This document shows positions 17,156 through 26,262 of a stretch of DNA of 64,000 nt, piece after piece. The notes beneath the pieces were generated by a model. That model saw only the letters and a program-made list of their open reading frames with translations, was not told where the DNA came from and searched no databases. The stretch covers positions 1-64,000 of the forward strand of contig JBCCXT010000011.1 of the NCBI GenBank assembly GCA_039191215.1. The letters are read 5' to 3'. This DNA is from HKCCE3408 sp039191215 (GTDB lineage Bacteria; Pseudomonadota; Alphaproteobacteria; Rhodobacterales; Rhodobacteraceae). The translations under genes and the position numbers were made by a program. The first letter of the stretch is position 1; each line of letters starts with the position of its first letter.

Positions 17156-19714
17156 TTAGGCCGCTGCAGATCTTGTGTTGAGCTTGTCGCGCGTCGCGTC
17201 CCACACTGGGCTCAGCGCGTCGGTCGCAGGTGCCAATGGCGCGCCGGTTCGGGCCGCAGCCTCCAACTTGCGCAGCGCGCCGTGTAGCGCTGTGGCACCC
17301 ATCACGGCGGCTGAACCGGCCAATCCATGGGCGCGGTTGGCGACAGCTTCACGCGATGCCTCTTCGCTTGCATGCCAGATCAGCCACGGCACCGCTTCTT
17401 CGGCGTCCGCCAGGAACTTCGCCAGCATCTCAGCGGTTGCTTCAGGGCCCAGCACTTGGGCAAACTCGCCAAAGATCGCCATATCCAGCACTTGCGCATC
17501 AAGCTGCGGGTCAATCTGGCGCCGTTTTTTGCGCCGGTCGAGCGCCTGTGACAGGCGCTCCGCTGAGATCGGCTTGAGGATGACCTCACTCATTCCGGCC
17601 GCTTTAAAGCGCGCGATGTCTTCCTCAAGCGCATGCGCCGTCAGGGCAATTATCCGGGCGGCGGCGGAGGCCGCTGGACCGGTGCGGATATGCCGTGTGG
17701 CCTCAATCCCGTCCATGCGCGGCATGGAGATATCCATCAAGATCACATCAAATGCGGTCTCATTGGCCAATTCGACGCCCTGTGCGCCGTCGCAGGCTTC
17801 GGTCACAACGCATCCCAAAGGCTCCAACATGGCACGCGCGATGCGGCGATTGATCGGGTTATCCTCGACCAGCAAGACCTGCATCCCGTCAAGCCGGATA
17901 GTGCCACCACCAGTGTCGCGCGCGCCGTGTGACTGGTCAGCATGGCGCCGACCATGGGCCAAGACCGCGAGCGGCAGCGTGACCCGAAAGGTGCTGCCCG
18001 CGCCGGGCGCGCTCTCTAACGTGATGACGCCGCCCATCGCCTCAACAAGGCGCCGCGTTATGGCAAGCCCCAAGCCGGTCCCCTCGACCTTTCTGTTATA
18101 GTTTGGATCGATGGTCACAAACTCATCAAAAATGCGCGCCTGATCTTCTGGTGCGATGCCGATGCCGGTATCGCGGACGGCAATCTCAACCCGGTTGTCC
18201 TCGCGCCGCGCGGCGGAGATTGTGATGCGTCCGTTTTCGGTAAACTTCACGGCATTGCCGGACAGGTTCATCAGCACCTGGCGCAAGCGGCGTTCGTCGC
18301 CTTCGACATGGTCAAGCTGCGCGCCCGTCAGGACAACATCAATTTCAGTACCCTGGGCCTTGGCCACAGCGCGCAAACCCTGGGCGACATCCAAGATAAC
18401 CTGCCCTGCATCGAAGGCCTCTTGCGCAAGCTCAGTATGGCCTGCATCTAGACGCGACAGCTCCAGCACGTCGTTGACGTGGTGCAGCAACAGATCGCCC
18501 GAGCGCGACATAATCTCAAGATGCTCTCGCTGATCAGGCGCGAGATCGGTGCGCGCCAGAAGTTCCATCGAGCCCAGGATTCCGTTCAATGGCGTGCGCA
18601 TCTCATGGCTCATGACGGCAAGCAGATTGGCCTTCGCCTTTTCACCGGCAAGTGCGTCGTCACGGGCCTGGCGAAGCGTTCGTTCATCCTCAACCTGGCC
18701 GGAGATGTCGCGCATAAAGGCGACGAACACGTCGCCTTCGGGGCTTGGCGTGCGCGTGATCGCGAGCTCGATCGGAAAGACCTCACCATCCGCGCGGCAG
18801 GCCTCAAGCCGAACCCGGCCCGAGCCCACGACCTTCAACTTGCCGCCTTTGTGATAGGCGTCCATCCCAGCCCGATGCTGGTCAAGAAGATGGCCCGGCA
18901 TGATCAGATCGGCGAAATCATTGCCAATCGCTTGCTCGGCCGAATAGCCGAAAATCTGTTCGGCAGCGGCGTTGAAGCCTTGCACAAAGCCGTGGTCATC
19001 GGTGACCAGGATGGCATCAAGCGAGGTCGCAGATACCGCCTGAAGCCTGATCGTGCTGCGCTGCAGATCCCGCGCATGTCTGGCCGTCCGCCTGACCAAA
19101 CGAGCCACTGCAGCAAGCGCAAAAATGAGGCCGCCGACCAGGACGGTCGACACGACCGCAAGCCGTGTGAGTACCGAAGATAGCCGCGCACGGCTGCCTT
19201 CGGACGCGATGACAAAAAGATCAACACTGCGCAGGGCGACATCGCGCACCGGCCCGCGGGCATCACGCGTCTCCGACAGCAACAGAGGCAAAATTTGCGC
19301 CGGCGCGCCGCCTTGGTCGATCAAACCCGCCATGCGGTCCCGCGCGCCTGTCACCGCCGCCATGGTGCCGCTTAGCTCTGGGTCATCGCGCAGTGCGGTG
19401 AACATGGCGGCCTCATTGACCATCGAAACCCGGCTGAAAAAGACGTCAAAACGTAATGTGACCTGATCAAGGTCGGGCGCGTTGGACGCCGCGGACAACA
19501 AGACGGCATTCTGGAAGGCCAGAAACTCCACCTCGAGCTGCGACAGGCCCCAAATTGCGTTGTCCGTTTGGGCGGTTGCAAGGCGGGTGAGTTTCGTTTG
19601 CACATCGATGACGAGGACGGCCACGCAATAAACCAGCGCCGCAAATAGGAACGCCAGGCCGAAATACGGTCCCTTCGGCCAGATTTGGCGCCGGTTTTCT
19701 GTGCCCCGGATCAT
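17156..19714 (-). CDS. Membrane hybrid histidine kinase (PAS-HisKA-HATPase-REC-Hpt)
   Basis: The 852 residues hold two membrane spans (about 17-36 and 186-206) flanking a roughly 150-residue sensor region. A PAS domain (about 220-340) follows, then HisKA with the phosphorylated His370 in MSHEMRTPLN. An HATPase domain (GNAVKFTE, DTGIGI, GTGLGL) comes next, then a receiver with VEDNPINRR and phosphoacceptor Asp in ILMDISMPRMDG, and a C-terminal Hpt with His in RAHGLAGSAA. This is the BarA/ArcB-type phosphorelay layout. It is preceded 24 bases upstream on the same strand by the oxidoreductase-fold protein and is divergent from the LuxR-type response regulator at 20421, its probable partner. The signal is unknown. 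Confidence 0.93.
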   Translation of the reverse strand: MIRGTENRRQIWPKGPYFGLAFLFAALVYCVAVLVIDVQTKLTRLATAQTDNAIWGLSQLEVEFLAFQNAVLLSAASNAPDLDQVTLRFDVFFSRVSMVNEAAMFTALRDDPELSGTMAAVTGARDRMAGLIDQGGAPAQILPLLLSETRDARGPVRDVALRSVDLFVIASEGSRARLSSVLTRLAVVSTVLVGGLIFALAAVARLVRRTARHARDLQRSTIRLQAVSATSLDAILVTDDHGFVQGFNAAAEQIFGYSAEQAIGNDFADLIMPGHLLDQHRAGMDAYHKGGKLKVVGSGRVRLEACRADGEVFPIELAITRTPSPEGDVFVAFMRDISGQVEDERTLRQARDDALAGEKAKANLLAVMSHEMRTPLNGILGSMELLARTDLAPDQREHLEIMSRSGDLLLHHVNDVLELSRLDAGHTELAQEAFDAGQVILDVAQGLRAVAKAQGTEIDVVLTGAQLDHVEGDERRLRQVLMNLSGNAVKFTENGRITISAARREDNRVEIAVRDTGIGIAPEDQARIFDEFVTIDPNYNRKVEGTGLGLAITRRLVEAMGGVITLESAPGAGSTFRVTLPLAVLAHGRRHADQSHGARDTGGGTIRLDGMQVLLVEDNPINRRIARAMLEPLGCVVTEACDGAQGVELANETAFDVILMDISMPRMDGIEATRHIRTGPAASAAARIIALTAHALEEDIARFKAAGMSEVILKPISAERLSQALDRRKKRRQIDPQLDAQVLDMAIFGEFAQVLGPEATAEMLAKFLADAEEAVPWLIWHASEEASREAVANRAHGLAGSAAVMGATALHGALRKLEAAARTGAPLAPATDALSPVWDATRDKLNTRSAAA

Positions 19715-19738
19715 GCGTGTAATCCCAAGAACAGACCG

Positions 19739-20236
19739 CTATTCCAGCTCGATCCGGCTAAGCTGCCAGATGCTGCGCGCGTAGATGGCTTCGGTGCGAT
19801 AGGCGGCGGACGCATCGTAGGGATAGATAATCCAAAGCGGGCCCCGATCGCGCACCGACATGGGCGCACCATTTTGCAGATAGGCGATGATCGGCCCGCC
19901 AGGCACGGCATCGGCAACCGGGATATCGACCGAGTAGTCATTGATGGCGATTGCCCGCAATGTGCCGCCTTCCACCCCCAAATGAGCCAGTAACACGGCC
20001 AATTCGACCCCGGTGAAGACCTGTTCGCCGTCGGTCCAAATTGTCGCCGTTTTGAGTTCCACAGCGGGCAGCGCTTCCAGGAGCGCGCGGTCAAACGCCA
20101 CCGGACCCTGCACATCCGCGAGCCCCTCAACGGTCAAAAGAACCGGCCCCTCTGGCGGGCTGAAGGCGCTGGTGCTCGCAGCGGAGAGCGCGGCAATTGC
20201 GAAAGCGGCGAGGCCAATGCGAATGGATTCAAGCAT
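19739..20236 (-). CDS. Exported molybdopterin-oxidoreductase-fold protein, probably cofactor-free
   Basis: This 165-residue protein has a signal peptide (residues 1-24, ending STSAFS). The rest resembles the sulfite-oxidase-type molybdopterin-binding fold: TVEGLADVQGPVAFDRALLEALP, then TIWTDGEQVFTGVELAVLLAHLG and WIIYPYD. No cysteine is present at all, so the molybdenum-ligating Cys is absent. It is more likely a periplasmic sensory or binding accessory for the kinase encoded 24 bases downstream than an enzyme. Similar small proteins occur beside hybrid kinases in related bacteria (general recollection, not verified here). Confidence 0.72.
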   Translation of the reverse strand: MLESIRIGLAAFAIAALSAASTSAFSPPEGPVLLTVEGLADVQGPVAFDRALLEALPAVELKTATIWTDGEQVFTGVELAVLLAHLGVEGGTLRAIAINDYSVDIPVADAVPGGPIIAYLQNGAPMSVRDRGPLWIIYPYDASAAYRTEAIYARSIWQLSRIELE

Positions 20237-20420
20237 CTGATCTCTCCCATGGTTTTGAGATGAACTTGCCCCACATTTTGTGGAAATCAGCGCCGGTTCG
20301 AAGCAGCCGTTATCATTTGGTATAGACCCGCACTGTTAAGAAGCGCTGAGCAGCGCCTTGGAAAACCGCACGGATTTTCGCCAAAGGCGCGGGGTTCGGG
20401 CAGCTTTTGGGTGTGAGACA

Positions 20421-21035
20421 ATGCGCGTGCTAATTGCAGATGATCATGTGTTGGTGCGCGACACGATCGCGGCCTTTGTTGAAGCCTCAGGTGATATCTC
20501 AGCCGATAAAGCAGTCGATTTGCCGGAAGCCCTGACCCAGATTAAAGCAAATGGCCGGTATGATCTGGTGCTTCTGGATTACATGATGCCCGGCATGGCC
20601 GGATTGGCTGGGCTAAGCAAGGCGCTTGACGCAAACGGCGATGAAGGGGTGGCCATCATATCGGGCGCTGCCAATCGCCGGGTTGCCGAAGATGCGGTTG
20701 CCGCCGGCGCGATTGGTTTTCTGCCCAAGACGATGGGCGCTAAATCACTGGTCAACGCCATCCGCTTCATGGCCGCGGGCGAAACCTTTGTGCCGCTCGA
20801 CGTCCTGACCGACGAGGCGGCTGAGAAATCCAATCCCTTGGCGGACGGCCTGACGCGGCGCGAAATGGAGGTCCTGTCCGGTCTCTGCCGCGGGCTCTCC
20901 AACAAAGAAATCGCGCGCGAGATCGGCCTGCAAGAAGTGACGATCAAGCTCCATGTAAAGACGCTCTGCCGTAAGCTCGATGCACGCAACCGTACGCAGG
21001 CCGCCATGCTTGCCAAGGAGGCGGGATTGTTTTGA
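20421..21035 (+). CDS. LuxR/NarL-family response regulator
   Basis: This 204-residue regulator has an N-terminal receiver with acidic pair in IADDHV, phosphoacceptor Asp in LVLLDYMMPG and Lys in GFLPKTM. The C-terminal LuxR helix-turn-helix reads LTRREMEVLSGLCRGLSNKEIAREIG. ATG 20421 follows GTGAGA; the longer frame from 20358 adds residues outside the fold. It is divergent from the oxidoreductase-fold protein/hybrid kinase operon across 184 bases, which makes it the likely cognate output regulator. Confidence 0.92.
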   Translation: MRVLIADDHVLVRDTIAAFVEASGDISADKAVDLPEALTQIKANGRYDLVLLDYMMPGMAGLAGLSKALDANGDEGVAIISGAANRRVAEDAVAAGAIGFLPKTMGAKSLVNAIRFMAAGETFVPLDVLTDEAAEKSNPLADGLTRREMEVLSGLCRGLSNKEIAREIGLQEVTIKLHVKTLCRKLDARNRTQAAMLAKEAGLF

Positions 21036-21050
21036 CTGAAACCCTGGCAT

Positions 21051-21407
21051 TTACGCAGCCCTCGCAGTCGATTGGGACGCCGACCAGGAACAAAGCTCCA
21101 GCACGATCAGCGGCTGGGATTGCCGGTTTTCGATCTGCGCTGGCATGCCAGGGGCGATCTCAGCGCTCATCGTCGGTGCCATTACATGCTCACACTGATT
21201 GATATCTGCATGGCCGAAGCCCTTTAGCACCTGCCACGTTCGGGCCATATCGCTGCGTGAAAAGGCGATCTCTTGGTTCGGCGCCAACGTGATCCGCCGC
21301 AGCGTGAAATTCGGGCCACTGGAGACAAGCTCGGACTGCAGCTCGACCGGGACGGGCGGGCTGGGCAGATTATGGGCGGCGCGACGGGCAAACAGATCGG
21401 TAAACAT
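21051..21407 (-). CDS. Small cupin-like protein of unknown function
   Basis: This 118-residue protein reads like a single cupin barrel: NFTLRRITLAPNQEIAFSRSDMARTWQVLKGFGHADINQ, then PGMPAQIENRQSQPLIVLELCSW. This is the pattern of sugar-isomerase-type cupins, with His/Glu metal ligands largely missing. GGGGAG lies 6 bases before ATG 21407, so that start is preferred to ATG 21425. It converges with the response regulator (15 bases). No function can be assigned. Confidence 0.6.
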   Translation of the reverse strand: MFTDLFARRAAHNLPSPPVPVELQSELVSSGPNFTLRRITLAPNQEIAFSRSDMARTWQVLKGFGHADINQCEHVMAPTMSAEIAPGMPAQIENRQSQPLIVLELCSWSASQSTARAA

Positions 21408-21544
21408 GGGCAACTCCCCAGACATTGAAACTTTACAAGACAGGATTTGTTTACCGCTTGGAGGCCGGTCCGGGCAGCCCCACACAAGCATGGCCCAGGG
21501 CACATCAGCAGAGGGCGGCTATGCCTACGGATAGGCAGATATCT

Positions 21545-23467
21545 TCAATCGTCGAGGAAATTGCGCGCCGCGTGCTCGGTCTCAAAGATATGGGCGTTCT
21601 TTGATTCCGCAAATACCTTGCCAAGCTTCACACGCATGAAAGCAGAAGCCGAATACCGCGTGACAGTTGCATAGAACCGCTCTTCGAGCGACTGGATCAC
21701 GCGCGCGTATTCGTCTTCGATCTCCGGGTAGATTTGGGTCTGATCGTAATTTGCGATCGCATCGACCCTTGTGCCCAAGGGCTCGCACAAATCCTCAACG
21801 CGCGCCTCGATGCGGGCCACATCGCTGGCGTTGCGGATGCGCAATTTCTCCAAATTGATGAAGATGCGCTGCCGATCGGCACTGAGCGCGATCCTGGTAT
21901 CCAGATCAAGCGCCAGCAGATCGATCTCAAGCCCCATGGCCGCCTCACCAAATAGCCGGGCATCCATCAATGAAACATTCTCGATGATGGGTTCAAACGC
22001 CATTTGGCCAAGAACATCGCGATCCAAATCGACACCGGGCGCGATCTCGATCAGCTCAAGCCCGCGGGTATCAAGCCGAAAGACCGCGCGTTCGGTGACA
22101 TAAAGGACAGGCTGGCCCAGCCGTGCGGCGCGCGGGCCAAAAAAAGTTGTGTGCTCGACATCGGCGACAAACTTGTTCACGCGCCCTTCTTGGCAGACGA
22201 CAAGCCGTTCGCCGGCGACACGAGCATCCAGGCCGACAGAGGTGAACGTGCCGCAAAAGACGACCTTGCGGGCATTCTGGCTGATATTGATAAAACCACC
22301 CGCCCCGGCCAGCCGCGTGCCGAATTTTGAGACATTGACCGAGCCTTCGGCATCAGCCTCCGCCATGCCCAAAACTGCGATATCGAGCCCGCCGCCATCA
22401 TAGAAGTCAAACTGTTGGTTCTGGTCGATGATCGCATGGGCATTGACCGCCGCACCGAAATCCAGGCCTGATGCCGGCTGGCCGCCAATGACCCCAGGCT
22501 CCGCCGTGAGCGTGAGGTGGCTGAGAAGCTTTTCTTCGGCCGCAATTGCCGCGACACCTTCCGGCATGCCGATGCCAAGATTGACAACCCCGTTGACCGG
22601 CAGCTCAAACGCTGCGCGACGAGCGATGACCTTGCGGGCATCCAGCGCCATGGTCTCGGCCGCCTCGGCGGGTTGCCGGTACCGCCCGGTGAAAGCAGGG
22701 GCGTGATGGGTGGCGAAGGTCTGCATATGGTCTTCGGGTTTAGCCACAACCAGCGCATCAACTAGCACGCCCGGTATGACCACATCGCGCGGGCTGAGAG
22801 AGCCGTTCTCGACGATCTGCTCGACCTGGACGATCACCACACCGCCGGAATTTTTCGCCGCCATCGCCTGGGCGAGATTGTCGATCGTCAGCGCCTCGCG
22901 CTCCATCGACACATTGCCCGCCGTATCAGCACTTGTGCCACGCAAGAGCGCCACATCGATCCGGCGCGCGCGGTAGAAAAGGCATGGCGCGCCGCCGATC
23001 TCAACCAGCTCAACCACATCTTCTTTGGTTTTATCATTGAGCTTGCCGCCGCCTTTGCGCGGATCGACAAAGGTCTCCAGCCCGACGCGCGTCAGGCTGC
23101 CCGGCTTTCCGGCAGCAATGTCGCGGTAAAGCTGGCTGATGACACCTTGCGGCAGGTTCCAGGCCGCGATCCGGCCTGAGACGGCCATCTCGCCCAGTTT
23201 CGGGATTAGGCCCCAATGGCCACCAATGACCGAGGCCAGCAGCCCATCATGGGCCAGATGGTTCAGACCCCGATCCGCCCCGTCGCCCTGCCCGGCTGCA
23301 AAGAAAAGGTTCAGATCGCGCGGCTTGCCGGTTTCGATGAACCTTGCGGCAAGAGCTTTCAGCAGCGCCTCGGGCACCCCGATCCCGACAAAGCCAGAGG
23401 TCGTGATTGTGTCGCGATCACCGATCAGGGCGGCGGCGGCGTCGGCGGAGATGGTCTTGTTCGGCAT
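21545..23467 (-). CDS. Acyl-CoA:acetate/3-ketoacid family I CoA-transferase, C-terminally extended
   Basis: This 640-residue fused alpha-beta family I CoA-transferase resembles YdiF/Pct. The catalytic glutamate is Glu323 in the LTAEPGVIGG motif. The usual fused proteins end near residue 520. This one continues for about 115 residues with a mixed alpha/beta tail (IFINLEKLRIRNASDVARIEARVEDL...) that I do not recognise. It is the last gene of the carnitine operon, 44 bases after the carnitine dehydrogenase. BKACE cleavage leaves free acetoacetate, so acetoacetate activation is the simplest role; exchange of CoA between gamma-butyrobetaine/carnitine-type acids is the alternative. Confidence 0.87.
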   Translation of the reverse strand: MPNKTISADAAAALIGDRDTITTSGFVGIGVPEALLKALAARFIETGKPRDLNLFFAAGQGDGADRGLNHLAHDGLLASVIGGHWGLIPKLGEMAVSGRIAAWNLPQGVISQLYRDIAAGKPGSLTRVGLETFVDPRKGGGKLNDKTKEDVVELVEIGGAPCLFYRARRIDVALLRGTSADTAGNVSMEREALTIDNLAQAMAAKNSGGVVIVQVEQIVENGSLSPRDVVIPGVLVDALVVAKPEDHMQTFATHHAPAFTGRYRQPAEAAETMALDARKVIARRAAFELPVNGVVNLGIGMPEGVAAIAAEEKLLSHLTLTAEPGVIGGQPASGLDFGAAVNAHAIIDQNQQFDFYDGGGLDIAVLGMAEADAEGSVNVSKFGTRLAGAGGFINISQNARKVVFCGTFTSVGLDARVAGERLVVCQEGRVNKFVADVEHTTFFGPRAARLGQPVLYVTERAVFRLDTRGLELIEIAPGVDLDRDVLGQMAFEPIIENVSLMDARLFGEAAMGLEIDLLALDLDTRIALSADRQRIFINLEKLRIRNASDVARIEARVEDLCEPLGTRVDAIANYDQTQIYPEIEDEYARVIQSLEERFYATVTRYSASAFMRVKLGKVFAESKNAHIFETEHAARNFLDD

Positions 23468-23511
23468 GTCTGGCCCCTTTGCCAAACGGTAGCCCAGCAA
23501 TTGCGCGGAGC

Positions 23512-24441
23512 CTAGAGCGTGGCTTCGTGTTCCGCCACAACGCGGCCCGCGGCTGTGCCTTGCGCCTTTAATGCGCGCAGGATGGCAACCAGGTTGCCGT
23601 CGCGCTCTCGCTCCAGCTCGCGGATCGAGCGGCCGCCGGATTGCGCATCCGATTGCGCCGCGATCTGATCGATCAAGGCCTTATCGAGCTCCGGCACATC
23701 CATAAGCTTCGTCCAGGGCCAAGCAAGCGCGGGCCCGAATTGTGCCAGAAAATGGCGCATGCCCGCCTCGCCCCCGGCGATGCGATAGGTCTCAAACAGA
23801 CCCATCTGCGCCCATCGCAGGCCAAAGCCCATGCGGATCGCCTCGTCGATTTCTGCGGTCGTGGCCACACCATCTTTGATCATCCAAAGCGCCTCGCGCC
23901 AAACGGCTTCCAAGAAGCGGTCGGCAATATGGGCGTCGATCTCGGCACGAACGGTAAGGGGATACATGCCAATGCCGCGCAGCAATTCGGCCGCCCGCGC
24001 ACAGGTCTCAGGCGCGCCGACAAGCTCGACAAGCGGCAGCAAATAGACCGGGTTGAAGGGATGCGCGACGATTGCGCGGGCTCCATTGGCATTTAACTCA
24101 GACGGTTTGAACCCAGAGGTCGACGACGCCAGAACCGCATCCGTCTCAATCTGTGCATAGATCGAATGTTTCATCTCCAACCGCTCAGGCACACTTTCCT
24201 GCACCCAATCGGCACCCGACACCGCGCTGGCCAACTCTGGCTCAAACGACAATATGCCCGGCGCGGGCAGGTCCCGGTCATAAAGCGCAGGCAGCGCGGC
24301 CTGGGCATTTGACAAGACCGCATCGATTTTACGCGCGGCTTCAGGATCGGGGTCAAAGATCGCCACATCCCAACCGTTCAGCAAAAACCGTGCGGCCCAA
24401 CCGCCGCCGATGACACCGCCACCAATGATCGCCGCTTTCAT
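23512..24441 (-). CDS. cdhA: L-carnitine 3-dehydrogenase (3-hydroxyacyl-CoA dehydrogenase family)
   Basis: This 309-residue NAD-dependent dehydrogenase has the Rossmann loop GGGVIGGGWAARF (residues 7-19), LASSTSGFKPSE and the catalytic His in AHPFNPVYLLPLVELV. HPFNPVYLLPLVE is the form found in carnitine dehydrogenases. It oxidises carnitine to 3-dehydrocarnitine. GGGGGAA lies 5 bases before ATG 24441. In several bacteria the enzyme is fused to a C-terminal thioesterase; this one stops at the dehydrogenase end. It sits 31 bases after the BKACE gene, which consumes its product. Confidence 0.88.
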   Translation of the reverse strand: MKAAIIGGGVIGGGWAARFLLNGWDVAIFDPDPEAARKIDAVLSNAQAALPALYDRDLPAPGILSFEPELASAVSGADWVQESVPERLEMKHSIYAQIETDAVLASSTSGFKPSELNANGARAIVAHPFNPVYLLPLVELVGAPETCARAAELLRGIGMYPLTVRAEIDAHIADRFLEAVWREALWMIKDGVATTAEIDEAIRMGFGLRWAQMGLFETYRIAGGEAGMRHFLAQFGPALAWPWTKLMDVPELDKALIDQIAAQSDAQSGGRSIRELERERDGNLVAILRALKAQGTAAGRVVAEHEATL

Positions 24442-24472
24442 AAATTCCCCCAAATGCCTTTTCAGGACCCGA

Positions 24473-25387
24473 TCACGCAGCCATGGGCATGCGTTTTTCA
24501 AGGCCAAGCTTAGCGCGCACCTCATCAGGTCCAATGACACGCGCGCCCAGCCCCTCAATGATACCGACCGCGCGTTCGACAAGTTGGGCATTGGTGGCCA
24601 ATACACCCTTTTCAAGCCACAGATTGTCCTCAAGACCGACGCGCACATGCCCGCCCGCCAAAACCGCGGCCGCAACATAGGCCATTTGATTGCGCCCTAA
24701 TCCAAAGGCCGAAAACGTCCAGCTTGGCGGCACGGCAGCCACCATCGCCAGGAAGGTCTGCAGATCGTCCGGTGCGCCCCACGGCACGCCCATACAAAGC
24801 TGCACCAGCGCGGGATCAGACAACACACCCTCTTCCACCAACCGTTTGGCCAGCCACAAATGACCGGTGTCAAAGGCCTCAATCTCCGGGCGTACGCCCA
24901 TCTCCGTCATCATCCGGCCCATGGCCCGCAACATGCCCGGCGTGTTTGTCATCACGTAATCGGCCTCGGCGAAATTCATCGTGCCGCAATCGAGCGTGCA
25001 AATCTCTGGCCTGCATTCGGCGATATGGGCAACACGGGCCTCAGCACCGATCATATCCGTGCCGGTTTGTAGGGGCAGCGGTGCCTCGGGCGCGCCGAAC
25101 ACAAGATCGCCGCCCATTCCGGCCGTCAGATTAAGAACAACATCGATCTCGGCGTCCCGAATTCGATCCGTCACCTCGCGGTACAGCGCCAGATCGCGCG
25201 CAGGCGCGCCGGTCTTTGGATCTCGTACATGACAATGCACAATCGCGGCACCCGCTTTGGCGGCAGCGATCGCGCTCTCGGCAATCTGCGCCGGGCTGCG
25301 CGGCACATGCGGGCTTCTGTCCTGCGTGCTGCCCGATCCGGTCACAGCACAGGTGATGAAAACCTCCCCGTTCATCGCCAGCGGCAT
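24473..25387 (-). CDS. BKACE-family 3-dehydrocarnitine cleavage enzyme
   Basis: This 304-residue beta-keto acid cleavage enzyme is a zinc TIM barrel. The zinc ligands are visible: His51 and His53 in IVHCHVRDP, and the glutamate in VRVGLEDNLW. The family reaction is beta-keto acid plus acetyl-CoA giving acetoacetate plus a CoA ester. With a carnitine dehydrogenase directly downstream, the substrate is most simply 3-dehydrocarnitine, yielding betainyl-CoA (CdhC-type reaction). GAGGAG precedes ATG 25387. It follows caiD by 92 bases. That gap contains a CGGGC-TTT-GCCCG stem that may set expression of the distal genes. Confidence 0.88.
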   Translation of the reverse strand: MPLAMNGEVFITCAVTGSGSTQDRSPHVPRSPAQIAESAIAAAKAGAAIVHCHVRDPKTGAPARDLALYREVTDRIRDAEIDVVLNLTAGMGGDLVFGAPEAPLPLQTGTDMIGAEARVAHIAECRPEICTLDCGTMNFAEADYVMTNTPGMLRAMGRMMTEMGVRPEIEAFDTGHLWLAKRLVEEGVLSDPALVQLCMGVPWGAPDDLQTFLAMVAAVPPSWTFSAFGLGRNQMAYVAAAVLAGGHVRVGLEDNLWLEKGVLATNAQLVERAVGIIEGLGARVIGPDEVRAKLGLEKRMPMAA

Positions 25388-25479
25388 CGTCTCACTCCTC
25401 TTGCCAGACCTGCGGGAGGGCGGGTGGGGCGACGGGCAAAGCCCGAGCGTCACCCTAGCCCGACCCAAACCTCAATTCT

Positions 25480-26262
25480 CTAATTGCCCTTCCAAACCGG
25501 ATCGCGCTTTTCCGCAAAGGCCCGCGCGCCCTCCAACTGGTCTTCGGACCGGTAGAGCCGTTCGATGGTTCCAAACTGGCTCTTGGTGATCCGGTTCAGC
25601 GCATCCTGAAACTTCATATCTTCGGCCTCACGCACAACCTCCTTGATCGCCGCAAAGACCAGCGGCGGACCGGCCGCCAATTCATCGGCAAGCCTGCGCG
25701 CCGCGCCAAGCAAATCAGCCGCGGGCAGCACCTGATTGATCAACCCCCACCTGGCTGCTTCTTCGGCATCCATCCAGCGCCCGGTCAGCAGCATCTCCAT
25801 TGCGATATGATAGGGGATGCGTTTGGGTAGCTTGATCGACGCGGCATCAGCGACGGTGCCCGATCTGATCTCAGGCAGGGCAAAGGTTGCATGTGCCGCT
25901 GCCAGGATCATGTCAGCCGACAGCGCAAGCTCCAACCCGCCGCCACAAGCGATCCCGTTTATCGCCGCGATCACCGGCTTGTTGAGCCCACGGAGCTCCT
26001 GCAATCCGCCAAAGCCGCCAACGCCGTAATCGCCATCGACCGCATCACCTTCGGCTGCCGCCTTCAGATCCCATCCTGGGCAAAAAAACTTCTCTCCCGC
26101 AGCGGTAAGAACGGCCACCCGTAAATCAGGATCGTCGCGAAACTCGGTGAAAACCTCGCCCATGATCCGGCTGGTCGCCAGATCAATTGCATTGGCCTTG
26201 GGTCGATCAAGCGTGACCTCAAAGACATGGCCGCGGCGTTCGGCTCGTACAGGTCCGGTCAT
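25480..26262 (-). CDS. caiD: Crotonobetainyl-CoA hydratase / carnitinyl-CoA dehydratase
   Basis: This 260-residue crotonase-family protein is strikingly close to E. coli CaiD in remembered signature stretches: LDRPKANAID near the N-terminus, GEKFFCPGWDLKAAAEGDA in the middle and the C-terminal AFAEKRDPVWKG. The oxyanion-hole region CGGGLELALSADMI is intact. It interconverts crotonobetainyl-CoA and carnitinyl-CoA. Its start overlaps the stop of the acyl-CoA synthetase by 4 bases (ATGA). This gene is the best single marker that the operon handles carnitine-type compounds. Confidence 0.9.
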   Translation of the reverse strand: MTGPVRAERRGHVFEVTLDRPKANAIDLATSRIMGEVFTEFRDDPDLRVAVLTAAGEKFFCPGWDLKAAAEGDAVDGDYGVGGFGGLQELRGLNKPVIAAINGIACGGGLELALSADMILAAAHATFALPEIRSGTVADAASIKLPKRIPYHIAMEMLLTGRWMDAEEAARWGLINQVLPAADLLGAARRLADELAAGPPLVFAAIKEVVREAEDMKFQDALNRITKSQFGTIERLYRSEDQLEGARAFAEKRDPVWKGN

